Positions 47,589 to 60,047 are shown, counted from the stretch's first letter. The stretch is 64,000 nucleotides of DNA from Akanthomyces muscarius (GCF_028009165.1 NC_079242.1:4774001-4838000), one strand, 5' to 3'. Made by a program: numbers and translations. The notes: generated by a model from the letters alone, not told the origin.

Positions 47589-50500
47589 CTACAAGCTGGT
47601 CACCCGGTCTGCCGGCGCTCGAGCGCAGCAAACGGTGAGCTTCAGGCTGGTGCCGAGCTCCTGGCACTCGTTCAAGAGTGCCTTGTCGTCCCATATACCC
47701 TTGCGCCCCTCCTTGGCGCCGGCTGCATTCTCGTAGCAGCGCGTGTACCACCAACGGCCCACGCGGGTCACCATCTTGGTAATGTTGGCGTCCGCCGCCG
47801 GGCCATTCTCCTTCATCATATCCGACAGGCTAGCCTGGGCTTGCGGCGGTGGCTTCTTGCTCGAGCCACTGCTGTTCCTCGGCTGCGTGATGGAGCTTGC
47901 CACGGGGACTCCCACCTTGGCTGCTCGGATCGCCGAGAAGCCGCCCTTGCCCAGCAGCTTGACGAGAATATCGGCTGCAGATGCGAGACTCGTACCAGGC
48001 GACTGCTCGTGGATCATTTCCTTCAGCGTCCGAATCGCGCGACGACCTCTGTTGCCCATGTTGTTCAGGTCCAGATCAAGAATGGCAAGCTCGAGAAACC
48101 CCCCTGGCTTCAACACGCGCCGTGCCTCGGCAATTATGTTGCGGTAGTGCGACTCGGGCGCTGCGACAGGGAAGCGGTACACAACAGAGTCGAAGCTTTG
48201 GGGAGCAAACGGGAACTTGGCTAGATGATCGATGTACTGGACTTGGTGGTGATTTGGCGGGCTAAGAAGAGCGCTTGATTCCCCCTTCTTAGTGTTCTCG
48301 GCCAGTGGAGCTCGAGGAGAGAGGTTGTAGAAGTTGGCCTTTGGATATGTCTCAGCAACATAAAAGGACCAGTCGTCGTTTCCAAGACCATCAAGTACCA
48401 AGATAGAGTGGCGGGACACTGGAGAAGTTGAGTCTAGTCTGTCCGCAATCAACTCATGACGCAAGTCACTGAAAAGCACATGCCCAAACGTGAGCCATTT
48501 GCTGACCGTCATGGAGCCAACGCGAAGGTTAACTTGCGCCAACGGTGAGTTGTAGTCGAAGGAGCTGGAACTGCTACCAGAAAACCGAGTCTTGGCAGAT
48601 CCAGAGCTATGGCGCCGCGAGCCCGTGGGCTCGGCACTCCTTCGCCTCATCCATAGGCCTTCGTCACCAGCGCGTAGGGAAGAGGCATGTGGCTGAAACG
48701 CTGCCTTGAGCCTCTCAGTCATGTCGGCACTGCAGTAGCTTGATCGTGACAGGTCGGAGAGCATAGAGACCTTTCTCTCTGCGACAACCGGAGATTCTAG
48801 CTGAATACCTCTACCGAGCCTTTCCTGGTAGGTTTCCAGATGGAACGGGGTACCTCGCGAAGATGTTGTGGATCGTCTCAGGCGCTCCGAATCATCACCC
48901 AGGAGATCGTTGTACTCCTCCCAAATCTCATCTTCAGCTGGTGGATCATCTGGCTGTGGAATAATGGCTGTGGCTCCAGCATAACAGAACCCAGAAGAAC
49001 TCGAGCTTGTGCAAGCCGTTCCAATGGAGAACTTTCTTGGTGAGAACGACAAAAACTCTTTGTTGGATGTGTCGCCAATGAGTCCACTGTTGCGGTGTGA
49101 GTCCTGCGAAGCAGTCTGTGTGGTGGTGTTTCCAGGCGTTGACTCTTGCGGGAACACTTCCGTCGAGAACAGCGGCATAGGAACATTCGCGGCCGATTCC
49201 TGGCTGTTTGGCCCCATGGAAATAGGGGCCTTCTGCAGACTTGCCCTGAAGGGCCGGGAAAAGCTCCTGGGAGAAGCAGGGTTGTGATAACGAGTAGCAA
49301 CTTTCGGAATGCGCCCTACCTGCTGTAATCGACTTGGTCTGCGAATTGGCCTGAGAACACCTTGTTCATTCACCGCAGGGGCTGATGCACTGGCAGTCAT
49401 GGTACTGTCAAGAACAGGCGAGGGACGCTGTATTTCGAAAGAGCTAGCGGGCAGGCGATGTGGGAGAACGTTCGCGTCATACAAGACGTCGTGAACCTTT
49501 GGATCTTCGGCATTGCCGTGTTCTGAAGCATCCATGATCGCGTAAAATGCCACAGGGCGCTTGTCAACTTCCACTGTTGTTACTGTCGCTGCAACAGTGG
49601 CACTTGAAGCCTTTTCGGGCTCTGGGGTAGTCTTTGCCCGTCCAAAAAAGTTCCACTTTCGCGGCGATCGCTGCTTCTTCTTCAACTTGCGCGGGGCTTG
49701 CTGCGAGATGGTAGAGTCTTGCGAAAGATCTCTGTGAAGTTCTATATGGGAATCATCCGACAATACGCTAGTATCGATGCTTGTCAGAGGCGACCCCGAG
49801 ACAGCTGACGTGTTGATGGGCTGTGGAAGACGCAAAGGGCTATCGGGCGCAGTGTTTAATCTCTGAACGGAGCGGCGAAGAGCCAATGTCGGCCGTTTGA
49901 TTCCATCCTCAGAGTCGCTGCTGCTGTAGAAACGATGTTCCCTGTATGGCAGTAGAGAAGGTTGAAGCTTGTTCTGATCTTGGAGTACACCATGAACATG
50001 TCTCAGCTGTGACTCGGTGCTTGGTCGGCTGAAAGACTGGCTGACACTGCTGTCTGTAGGTGACAGTTCAAAGCTCCTATTTCTGTTTTCTACCAACCCA
50101 CCACCGGAAATGACGACGGGATTCATGCGGTCAGCGAAGAAGGAGTCGTCGCTTGCGATTGTTTCTTGTGATGCTTGTGGCCCGGCGTAATTGTAGGTGT
50201 GACTTGCGCCACCGCTTCGGCGACGCGGTGCGCCAATTTTCCCGTAGCCTTCATGGCCTGTCCCGGCTGCTGGGCCTTTTCTTGCAAGTTTCAGTGTTTC
50301 TTTCTTCTCCTCCTGATCCTCGCTTGTCTTCTTGCGCCCAAAGAAGTTGAAGCGACTAATCGATGAAGATTTGGCGCTCGAAGAGGACTTGGCAGTTTGT
50401 GGTCTGGATGTTGTCGTATTTTCCTTCACTGGAGCCCTGAATGGGTCGACCGGAAGGTGAGAGATCGATGCATTCTTTGTAGGCTTGGTCGGGGATGAGG

Positions 50501-51878
50501 ATTTGCGAGAATGACTGGTCGATTCACTACCCCTACTATCACCCCTGCCACCGCGCAGGTTGCTTTGAATGACTGGGACTGGGTCGAACAATTGCGATTT
50601 CAAGTCTGGTGTTCCTTTTCGACTCGGACGAAGCGGTATCGGCGGCCGTTGCGGAGATGAGATCACCGATTTTCCCTTGCTGCTGACGGCGGGCATCTTC
50701 TCTTCCTCTGTTGCGCTGTCATCCTTGGCCTTCCGAAACTTTTGGGAAGATTTTCTGGGCGGTGGGTTAGGCGGCGCCACTGCGAGCTTGCCTGGGCGCT
50801 TTTGGGGTGTAGTTTTGCCCCCTTCTCTGACTGTTGAGCTTGATGACGACGAAGTAACTGATTCTCGAACAGCATCCAGGCCGCGAGGGTCGGTGGCTAA
50901 TGTGTCTGCTTCCTGGGGAATGCTGCCTGCGCGTCGACGGGTAACGGGGGGTCTGGAGTATGCTGGGCTTGATTGCTTCGGCTTTATGTAGTAGTTAGGG
51001 CGGCTCGGTGCAATCAAGCCGGGCGATTGGGATGAGATTGAGGTTGGCGTCGTATCGCGGCTGTATGGGCCCGGTCCGGGAGATGCGGAGAACTTCGTTG
51101 ACGGGCTAGCACTGACCATACTCAATTGCGAGCTGCTTCCCGAGAAACCTGCGCTAGCAGGAGTGGGAGGTGGCAGGTCATGGGTCGACAACTTATACAG
51201 GCCTTCAGTAGAAGGCTTGCGGAACCCCAGCTCGGATTGCTGTTCATGATTGCGATAGCGATCCAGCTCGGGATAGATAAATGGTAACTTTGGGGCGTTT
51301 GATCTCAACTCTGGTGACCTGTTTGATGCCGATGAATCCGGTTTGGCGGCTTTTGTTCCAATGTCGAGATAAATATCAAGCGCTTCGTCAATAGATGCCA
51401 TTGACTGTCTTTTGGGTGATGCTGAAATTCGGCGGTTCTCGTCGGGCACTGCTGTATTGCGAGCTATAAATGAAGCTCGCTTAATAGGTTGCTCGCCAAG
51501 ACTTTTCAGGCTGCTGTCGTAGGAGATCCCCGAAGAAGACGAGTCAAGGCTGCCTTGGGCACGACTTCGCGAAGAGGAGGAACCAGAAACGCTGATGGAG
51601 GGCATTCGTCGGGGCTCGTGGCTCTGCGGCGGAGACGTAGGAACTGGTAGTCCGGAATCGGGTTTCCCTGCCATGCGCATAGACCTGCTTGGTATTCTCG
51701 AATGCTGCTGTCTGGGCTGCTGTTCTGGCTTTGTCGATGAAACTTCCCGTGTCGCATTCGAGTTGATGGGTCGGGGCAGGCCTCCTGAGGCGGAGGTCTG
51801 CATCCTCCTTGACCGAACACCATCAGATGGATTCGCAGGCAGGCCGTATCCCCCAAACTCTCGCTTGAGAGATGCCAT
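47589..51878 (-). CDS. Large fungal protein with C-terminal SAM-dependent methyltransferase domain
   Basis: Single exon, 1429 aa. About the first 1100 residues are disordered, Ser/Pro/Arg/Lys-rich, with several short KFNFFGRKKT / KWNFFGRAKT-type motifs (around residues 510 and 745) and many SP sites. The C-terminal ~300 residues form a class I methyltransferase: motif I-like SILVLDGLGNDDWSFYVAET, then FYNLSPRAP, PFAPQSFDSVVYRFPVAAPE (acidic motif) and RRVLKPGGFLELAILDLDLN, as in type 11/UbiE-like enzymes. Motif I has DGLGND rather than the usual GxGxG, so SAM binding may be altered or lost. The tail includes GRWWYTRCYEN. Substrate unknown. The ATG at 51878 is followed by a continuous frame, with no introns needed. 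Confidence 0.88.
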   Translation of the reverse strand: MASLKREFGGYGLPANPSDGVRSRRMQTSASGGLPRPINSNATREVSSTKPEQQPRQQHSRIPSRSMRMAGKPDSGLPVPTSPPQSHEPRRMPSISVSGSSSSRSRAQGSLDSSSSGISYDSSLKSLGEQPIKRASFIARNTAVPDENRRISASPKRQSMASIDEALDIYLDIGTKAAKPDSSASNRSPELRSNAPKLPFIYPELDRYRNHEQQSELGFRKPSTEGLYKLSTHDLPPPTPASAGFSGSSSQLSMVSASPSTKFSASPGPGPYSRDTTPTSISSQSPGLIAPSRPNYYIKPKQSSPAYSRPPVTRRRAGSIPQEADTLATDPRGLDAVRESVTSSSSSSTVREGGKTTPQKRPGKLAVAPPNPPPRKSSQKFRKAKDDSATEEEKMPAVSSKGKSVISSPQRPPIPLRPSRKGTPDLKSQLFDPVPVIQSNLRGGRGDSRGSESTSHSRKSSSPTKPTKNASISHLPVDPFRAPVKENTTTSRPQTAKSSSSAKSSSISRFNFFGRKKTSEDQEEKKETLKLARKGPAAGTGHEGYGKIGAPRRRSGGASHTYNYAGPQASQETIASDDSFFADRMNPVVISGGGLVENRNRSFELSPTDSSVSQSFSRPSTESQLRHVHGVLQDQNKLQPSLLPYREHRFYSSSDSEDGIKRPTLALRRSVQRLNTAPDSPLRLPQPINTSAVSGSPLTSIDTSVLSDDSHIELHRDLSQDSTISQQAPRKLKKKQRSPRKWNFFGRAKTTPEPEKASSATVAATVTTVEVDKRPVAFYAIMDASEHGNAEDPKVHDVLYDANVLPHRLPASSFEIQRPSPVLDSTMTASASAPAVNEQGVLRPIRRPSRLQQVGRIPKVATRYHNPASPRSFSRPFRASLQKAPISMGPNSQESAANVPMPLFSTEVFPQESTPGNTTTQTASQDSHRNSGLIGDTSNKEFLSFSPRKFSIGTACTSSSSSGFCYAGATAIIPQPDDPPAEDEIWEEYNDLLGDDSERLRRSTTSSRGTPFHLETYQERLGRGIQLESPVVAERKVSMLSDLSRSSYCSADMTERLKAAFQPHASSLRAGDEGLWMRRRSAEPTGSRRHSSGSAKTRFSGSSSSSFDYNSPLAQVNLRVGSMTVSKWLTFGHVLFSDLRHELIADRLDSTSPVSRHSILVLDGLGNDDWSFYVAETYPKANFYNLSPRAPLAENTKKGESSALLSPPNHHQVQYIDHLAKFPFAPQSFDSVVYRFPVAAPESHYRNIIAEARRVLKPGGFLELAILDLDLNNMGNRGRRAIRTLKEMIHEQSPGTSLASAADILVKLLGKGGFSAIRAAKVGVPVASSITQPRNSSGSSKKPPPQAQASLSDMMKENGPAADANITKMVTRVGRWWYTRCYENAAGAKEGRKGIWDDKALLNECQELGTSLKLTVCCARAPADRVTSL

Positions 51879-54800
51879 GGCGGCGGTGCATCAAGCAGGG
51901 GGTTTCTAGCAGATTGGACTCATAGTAGGTGACAATCTGCTTTACGACGCTGTGTACCGCTGCACAGTCCAAATGGCGACGTAGAGCTATTTTTAGCTAT
52001 TACGCCCCCCAACCTTTGGCAAATGAGAAAATTCGCTCCAAATAGGTGATCTCCTCGGTACAATCAAGTTTCTAGTTGACCAAGCGTCGTGGCAGAAATG
52101 TGACTCGGTTGCGAGACTATCGTTACTCACGTGGGGTATGAAGCGCCGTTGAAAGCCCCCAACGATTCTTCAACTGGTGGGTAATAGGTGCAGAGTGTTG
52201 TATAAGGCTGAAAATAGGGAGAAGTCAATTTTGAATGAACTGGCAGGCCGACAGTGAATACGAAGTCGAGTAGCGGTCCCCGGTGGAGGGGGTATCGGCG
52301 CGAGGTAGTAGTGGGGAGCGAAAATCGGCAGTGTGCGGGTAAGCTGACTGGGGCCAGGGACTGGTAAAAACTCGTTTTTGCCGCTGGGAGGAAAGCCGGA
52401 AGAGATTCGACAATATGGCGGCTAGCGATGTGATGTAGAGAGGCGCAAAGATATTAATGACGAGTATAAGACGTAAAAGGAAAGTATTCAACTTGTAGAG
52501 TCGCACACGGAAGCTTTGTGTGTCCGTGCTCAGGCAAAGTTCAAGCGCTAATGTCAACGGCCAGCAGAGACAGTAGATGAGAAGTGAAAAGAGATGACAA
52601 CGAGATATCAAGGAGGTGTGGCAGCCGGAATAGCCATGGTATTTAGACGAGGAACAGGTCTGCGGTAGAACAATGTGGGCAAGGGGAGAAGCATAGGCAT
52701 GGATGAACACGAGTGCAGCTCTGGGATCTGGTGGCGGCACTTGCACCCAAGTCCAGAGGCGTGCAGAAGTTGCTCTATTTTGGCTACATGGCCGCCATCC
52801 CTGGCCGCATATCCCCAGCCAGAGCCCACCCCTCAATGGCTGGAGTCGCCGAACGCCCAAGGACAAAGAGCCAACTTGGGCATAGTATGGGCATGCTGCC
52901 ACGACCTGCAGAAATCTTGTTGGGTGGACGGGAGGGCCCCAAGGCAGCCTGAGGCGCCGCTGGGCTGGGGACCGACCACTGTGAATCAGCGAACTGCGCC
53001 GCGACGCAAGTGGAATCCAGTCCATCGACGTGCATTCGACTTGTCCTATGGGAGCACGACGGCACCGGGATAGCGCTGCAATTGGGTATCAACACGGTAC
53101 GCCCCTGCAGACGTGGAGGAGCGGACTATTGTCGACCTGCTGTCTCTGGTGCTCAGCGCGCGACCATCAACAGGCGTGCGGCGCCGTGGTGGGCCAACGA
53201 GGCAGCTAAGTAAATGGCGCTGGCAAGCTCCCCATTATGCTCGACGACGAGAATATCCACGACGGCTGTTTGTGGTCCCTGGCACACGGCAAGGAAGGAA
53301 TGGCCCGGCGGACCAGCCCTAGTCCAACACTGTCTGTAGCGTGCGAGAGAACCGTGCTAAACCATCCTGTGGTGGTGGTGTCATGGCCTATGGCCGTGAT
53401 TGTAGCCAGTAGTTGGTTGCGGCTGTGTGGATATCACATCCAGAGACTGGAGCTGCTATTAGCTGGACACTAAAAGATGGACGCTAAAAGTTGGATTCAA
53501 GAGGGCCGATAGGCTCTGCCACCGTTGGACTGGAGACTCAAGTCCCCCAAGACGCCATGGAAAGCCTCTTGCCACTCCTACGTGGCTATGACAGGCACAA
53601 TCGCGCTGCAATGGACAGCGACGCGGAAATGATGCTTGATGCAACGCGTGGGTTCGCGAAGACCGGCGCGCCGGGGTGAGCTGGCTCGCGACCGAGATGG
53701 ATGCTGCCAAAGTTGTTAAAAGGCTGCATGTCTCGGACATGCAGTACGTGTCTCACTGATGCGCCTCCGAGAGGACGATCTGGCAAGCAAACTGGGGCAT
53801 GGCGTAGCTAGCAGCAACCAGGAAAAATAGCGCCCGCCATATGGCGCTTCCCATTGTTCAAGCAGCCTGTGGTAGAATGGCACCCGCCCACACTTAACGA
53901 GTTGATGGATGCCAAGCACAATGTCATTGAAGTTGAAACTTTCACCACGCCGTCGGTTGCCATCCAAAGTGCGTATTGGTAGTACAAGGCTGGCAAACTC
54001 AGTGACCCTGGAAGCTGCTACGGCACTGACTGGCACCATTTTGTCTACGAAGCGGGCGATGTGAGTAGTAGTCGAGCACGGGCTGCTTTGTAGACCGCCG
54101 TGTAATGCAGCGTTTTTGAGCCGTAATTGCAAGGAGCCTGACAAAGACATGCTGTGCCTTGTTAGCGCAACTCAGCTTCAGATTGTATTACTAGGAGGCC
54201 GAAGACGGCCAAATGGCCGGACAGGGGGGCTTGCCTAACTGTGCGATTGGTGTCGAACAGCCTTCAGCTCAGGGTCAGAATCCACCAGAAATGGAGATGT
54301 AAGTGATCGTCGTGTGCTTCCTGCATGGCCCGCACGATGGCCTCTCTAGATTACTTGTCTCCGCCACGGTTAACAACTGTACCAGCAGCGCAGAGGCAAG
54401 AAGGATTTCGAAGGGGATAAAAAAATTGCGGGCTCGTCATATATGATGAGAAAGCTTGGAAGCGTCAGATGTCACACCCTCTCTTGTAAAGGCATGAAGC
54501 TAAAGTCAAGCCGCGCCATGCACCGGGAGCGTCCCCCGTCCTGCCCAAGGTTACAGGTGGTGGTCGAGCAAAAAGCAATGAAAAAGTCTGCACCCACCTC
54601 ACCCACTTCAATTTGACTGGCAAGGCTCTCTCCTTTTTTTGCGCGAAGGTCTCGCGCCATTTTGAGTTTGAATATGGGCAGACAATTGGTTGAAATTCTA
54701 GACAGACTAGAGGCGCAGCGCCGCCGCGATTGGACAAAATGTGTCCAATGGCGTGCTGCTGTGGTAGTTATCGCACATCCCTGTAAGAATTTCAAGAACC

Positions 54801-57800
54801 GCAGTGCGGAAAGCCTTCATGGTTCGTTTAATTTAGAAGCATCGCGTTCTTTTGACAGAGGCAACCGTTTCCTGTCTTTGTCGACGCTATTCTCTGGTGC
54901 CCCGGTGGTCGTAGAGGCACACCCGGGTGCAGTTGACCATGGCGTTGATTGTTGACTGCCGAATGATTTGGATTCAACCTTTGCTATCAGTGGCAAAAAT
55001 GCCACGCTGGCAGGCATTCATCAAGTTTGGTCGCTTTGCAGCGTCATAGTATGTTGAAAATCTGTTGGCACCACGTTGTTGCTCAAGAGGCGGGGGGCGA
55101 CAAGGCGTTTTTGATGATGCTATTCTTGGATTCCGCTGACGATGACTAGTAAGTAAAAATCTACAAGGCAGTGCGGGAAGTAGATGCATAGCTACATGGC
55201 GGGAATTCCTGCAGCCAGCCTGTTAAGCTGAAAGGCCTGCAGTGCTAGCCCATGTAATACCTATATTTGCATGGTGGCAGTTGGCAGACGCGAGCTAGTG
55301 CACTGGCGAGCCATGTCGATGGGTCCTTGTAGCTGCAATGCCTGCATATCTTGGGACCGGCAATCGTCTGATGGAGTCATGGATACACGGCGTCAGAACT
55401 TGAAGCTTGGGTTTGGCGTTGGGCATTAAGAGGCAGCCGGTCGACAAACGCAGAAGCCATCTGGAATGTGCAGCAAGAACACTGCTTCGCCACACCTGGC
55501 CACAGTTTGATGGGCGCCGCCCCAGTGAGGCTAGTGACGTGGCAGAGCCACCGCCCACAAGTGAAAAATGGCAACAACGGGCTGGTCCGAAGCTAGCAGC
55601 CATAGCAAACCTCACAACCACTGGCAACTGTCGGTGCATGCAACTAACCGGTGGCGGGAGGCCCATCAGAGACATGCCTCACTGGGCAATCGTAGATCGC
55701 CCCGTCTCCACGTCCATCCTGTCCACGATTATGCGAGCCAAATACGAAGTCGTCTTGCCATTTACCCGCCCTGCACCGCCAGGGCCATGAGGTCACCCGA
55801 CATCTTCCACCGCTTTCCAGCACGTCAAGTGGCCAGATGACATATCGCCGTCGAGGCGGTGACAGGGGTTTCAATGGCTATTTTTCGCCCACGTTTCGTC
55901 CCTCGCGAAAAACTTTGTTTTAATCCGGACGAGACAAGTAAGCCGATGCGAGACAAAGAGGCAAACCGGGCTGCCTGATAACCACGTCTGACTGACTCTG
56001 CATCCCGAACGTCTGGGCCTGCCGCCCTTACCATACAGCCAGCTTCTACTTTTTCTGACGAATGGCGCGGCGCAGAATGTGTGTCTTTTCTGTTAGCGCC
56101 AATCAGTCGCCGCGTCTGGGGGCCGACGTCTGGGCAACTCGCCCGTTCTGCCACACCATTGGCTGATGGGAAAACTGGTCCAAACCCCGACAGGAGCCTC
56201 ACTTTTGTCCCTCTTACACATCTACTGGCTGAGCGGCTGCAAACTATTTGCTACACACCTTCCTCCCTGGCCCCGTACGTTCAAACTCGTTCACGTGCGC
56301 GACCCTGTTACTTGGAACCGTTTCGTCTGTGGAGGAGTGCGGCTGCGATCGCCCTGGCTGACATGGTGAAAGCTCGACGTTCTATGGCTGGCTCGCTCAC
56401 GATACAAACGAGAGGCGTAAAATCCTGCAGGGCCTATTGAACTCCCATGAGTCAGGGACTTTTCGACACGCCCTAGTAGCTATGACGCATTCGCGCCTAT
56501 TGCCGTCTTGGCTACGATACCAACAATCGTCGTCCGAAACTCGAGACTGGTGTGCTTGAGCGAGAAGTGGTCACCTGCCCAAGACTGTCATCGCAGGCGT
56601 GGACGGGTCATGCCGCTGACCTTGATCCATACCCTATCGGACGGCATTTCGCATGCGTCATTTACACTTGGAAGCCTTGACCACCTTACCTGCGCCATTC
56701 ACGGCCCTCGACAGCTGCTGCTTACTACCTAGCGAGTCTCACCAGCGGCAACAGAGTCATGTGGTTTTCACACATGGTCACAAAGACGGGTAAAAACGAT
56801 TATCAGAGACCAATTAAGGTTCGCCAAGGCTACCCGGCCTTGCGCGTTTCCATCTGCGGTCGTGTGTTGACACGCCGCCCGATGACATATTGCCGTGGGC
56901 AACGGCTGTCAACTCGATACTGCGCTGAGTCCTATTATGGACTACCTATTATGGACTACCCTCGGCGCGTACCGCTCGCATCTCATTTGCTGAACGATCG
57001 ACACCAAGTGACGGCGTGAGCGCTAACTCGCCGGAATCACATCGGAGCCGGGATGGCACGTAACGTACAGGGTAGCGTGCCACCTGCCCACCACGGAACT
57101 GTAAATTTTCGCCTTTTGCTCAACCATGTCGGGGCCGGGATCGTTCATCAGCTGAACTTATCTTCGGGAGGTGGGCGTGCCGTCGACGGACTACACCACA
57201 GTCAAGTGTAGCCCGTGTTGCGTCGCACTCAGCTCCATCTTAGCCCCGATCCTGGCCCTTGTCGCCGAAGAGGGTGGTGGGTAAGGGCACACAGCAGCAA
57301 TCTTGCGTGATGGAAGCGTAGACATCATCAGAACCTATAATGTAGAGAGTGAGACAACATATGCAGTTGGTTTAATTGCTATACTGCCTGCATTCAGCCG
57401 AGATGAGATGCATGCCGCGGTTCAGCGCCCCGGGGCAGTTGGGCACCAAAGCGCCATGCAGCATGATTGTACTATTGGAAAGCCATGCGAGCCTGCCCGA
57501 GGTTCCTACAGCCTTTTTCGTAAAGAAAACCAATTCGGCAGCACATCCCGGGAAGTGCTTACCCCGGTGGCGGCTCTGGACATTCCCTGCCGGCTTGTGC
57601 CAGAGCCGCATTTGGGCTTGTACAATATACTGTTCGCAGGTGACCAGATATGCACAACCCTCATGCTATCTTGCTTGACATTCTATCGGGTAGCCATGTT
57701 CTGATTCGCTAGACGCTCTCTAGAACCGGGACGCAAAGATGGCTAGGTACATTAAAGGTGCTGCTGCAAGCGAAGAAAGAAAGAGAAGTCAACCAGGAAG

Positions 57801-57957
57801 GCAAGCTGTGAACTCATCGGCGAGCAGCACATACTCTCTTAATCAACACACTCAAGTCACATTGTATCGATTCCAGGTTTTCATATCCAGCATAATTTTC
57901 TCATTTTTTTAGGGGGTTTCGAATCTATTTTTGCGCGCTTTTCGCCGTGACAGTCCA
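51879..57957. other. Long region without supportable genes
   Basis: About 6.1 kb. The first 1.2 kb is pyrimidine-rich on the minus strand and looks like the promoter and leader of the methyltransferase gene. From about 53.1 to 57.8 kb the sequence is neither strongly AT-rich nor codon-like; several frames of 100-140 codons exist on both strands but are interrupted and show no motif I recognise. One example is plus strand 53830-54090, where a protein-like frame is broken by stops. A short direct repeat TATTATGGACTACC occurs twice at about 56933-56960. Possibly decayed genes or mobile DNA. Confidence 0.45.
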
Positions 57958-58863
57958 TCAAGCAGCAGCAAATCGAGCAGCACGCTTCTCAGCTTTGGCC
58001 TTTTCAGCAGGATCAGTCAGAATCCGAGAGCCCTTTGACTGAGCGTTATCGCCGCCGCCACCACCACCACCGCCGCCCTGTCGACCATTGCGACCATTGC
58101 GGCGGTCGTTTCCTCTGCGATCTGTGCTCTGGCGCTTTCCGGGACGCTGGCCGTCCTGGTGCTGGCCGCGGCCGCGCTTCAGAGGACGCTCGGGCAGCGC
58201 CGAGTCGAGGCCCGAGACGTCTTTTTCCTCGAGGCCGAAGCGTTCGGAGCGCTCGGCGCGCTTCTTGGCGTCGTCGTTGTCCTCCTCGATGCCGAATCGC
58301 TTCGCGCGGTCGGCACGCTTCTTGGCTTCTTCGTCGGCGGTCGTGGAGGAGAGGCCCATGGCGAACGAGGGAGGCGGCGCGACGGGCTCGGCGGGAGCAT
58401 CAGCGGGAGCGGCCGCGGCATCAGCCTCGGCAGGCTTTGTCTCGTCCGTGGCAGCATCCTTGGGCGCAGCATCGGCTGCAGGCGCAGTCTCTGTAGTGGC
58501 GGCGGGAGCAGCGGGAGCGGCGGCGGCGGGCTTCGCACCTTCGTCGTCGCTGTACGTGATCTCGTCGTCTTTGGCAGCTGTATCGAACGGGTTAGCCTGC
58601 AATCTCAAAGCCATCTTGCGCTGCAAGCGCATCGCAGCATCTCAGAGTCACAGTGTAGACAACAGTCCGCCTGTCCATCTCCGTTCTCCTTGATGGGTCG
58701 CGCGATCCAACGTACCAGGTTTGGCCTCAGCATCGCCAGCGGGCTTGTCGTCTTCCTCTTGGAGGCGAGCAATCAGATCGGCCTTGTTGCCTGTCTGGGC
58801 GAGCTTGCGCTCAGCCAAGAGCTTCTTCAGCTCTGGCACCTTCATCGAAGCGTAGTCGGCCAT
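57958..58863 (-). CDS. SAP-domain RNA/DNA-binding protein, Tho1/SARNP-like
   Basis: Two exons, 58863-58716 and 58577-57958 (138-bp intron), giving 255 aa. An N-terminal SAP domain (about residues 5-40: MKVPELKKLLAERKLAQTGN, then LIARLQEE) is followed by an Ala/Pro/Glu-rich linker. Two tandem motifs of the type KRADRAKRFGIEE and KRAERSERFGLEE come next, then an Arg/Gly-rich tract with a poly-Gly run and a basic Ala/Arg end. This is the architecture of yeast Tho1 and human SARNP/CIP29, which act in co-transcriptional mRNP assembly and export. The acceptor at 58578 was chosen because nearer AG sites at the preceding GCAG give the wrong phase or an immediate stop; the product then reads AAKDDEITYSDDE. 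It is divergent from the phosphatase gene. Confidence 0.88.
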
Positions 58864-60047
58864 TGTGATGACTGTTGTCGATGGGCTGTGAAACGTGAAA
58901 AGAATGTTGCTGTCGCGAAGCAAGGGAGCGAAGCGCCGATTCGAGGGGAGCGGCGCAGGGTTGGGATCGCGCAGTCGCGAGCGGTGCCGGAATATCGGCT
59001 ACTTTTGTAATAATGCGTATGCGCTTCGATGAATCGTAATGTAGACGGCGCGCAGAGGTTGATGGTGCTGGGCAAAGTCGGTGATGGATTGAGATGGGTC
59101 GAGAAAGTTGGCGCGCGCGCGTTGCTGCGTAGCTACCCCAGCAAGCTGGCACCTGGGACACGGATTCCTGGTTACAGCGGGTTCACAGCGGCGGCGCACT
59201 GAATGTTAGTGGACCCGGTACAAAGACCCGCGCTAAATATAGGCCAGCAGACAGGTACCTACCTACCTAGACCATGGCACTAGGTATGAGCATCGGCCCA
59301 AGATGCCAAGTTGAACAAAGACACAAGGGAAGAAATGTTTGGGGTTCCATCTGAGATATGATTTGGTTTGCAGGACTGCAGCCGGCCAAAAATAGATTCA
59401 CGCGGGCACATGCCATCTGCATCGCTATATATTTCCGACACGGTGCCGTGACAGTACCCAGGCCGCTGGGCGCACACGGCAGCCGCTTCCGCTTCCGCTT
59501 CCGCAAGCTACGAATACATTTGTTCACAATAACAGTCATGTTTGATGTAGTTCGTCTAAACTATCCGTCTCATGGTTACCGTACAATTACGATGCTGTAT
59601 CCCCGATAGGTATCGACCTCACAGTGTCACTAATAGCAGCCTTGGCACTCCACCGTGGGTCAAATCTGGCCTGATGGAGCAGCTACTTTTTCTAAGGAGG
59701 CTTGCGCTTGCATGCGGCCGAGGGGCCCGTTCAAGCTACAACCTCCCAAAAATCCACGACGCACGACTCGCCCCCTTTCAGCATCGCATCTCTGTGGGCA
59801 CTCTTGCATTCTCATAGGCTTTGCCATCGCTCATAATCGGTCGCTATTCCGTACGCAAGCTCTTCCGACCTTCCCTGACCGACGTATGTACCACGATGCG
59901 ATAGTTGAGCTCGGACGCAGCGTACCAGTCCAACCACACGAGATTGCTACCGTTGACGGCATCTCGCAGCAGTATACCGCCTGTGCCGCATAGCGACGAC
60001 ACATTTTCTTCCTATACACTTCGTTGCATTTCAAGCTTAATCACAAG
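58864..60047. other. Divergent promoter region, Tho1-like / phosphatase
   Basis: 1.2 kb between two divergent genes. Contains a short (ACCT)n run near 59259-59271 and a CTTCCG repeat near 59486-59506. No gene seen. Confidence 0.5.

Noticed and set aside
52225..53025. 266-codon open frame on the minus strand upstream of the large methyltransferase gene
   Set aside because: It lies in the pyrimidine-rich promoter/leader of that gene, has no recognisable domain, and its composition follows the local C/T bias rather than codon use.
53716..54150. 144-codon minus-strand open frame
   Set aside because: The plus strand of the same segment looks at least as protein-like, both are interrupted, and neither matches a known family.
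54472..55017. Two minus-strand open frames in the same register separated by one stop, considered as a single broken gene
   Set aside because: The joined product has no recognisable motif and overlapping frames are equally plausible; not enough to call a pseudogene.
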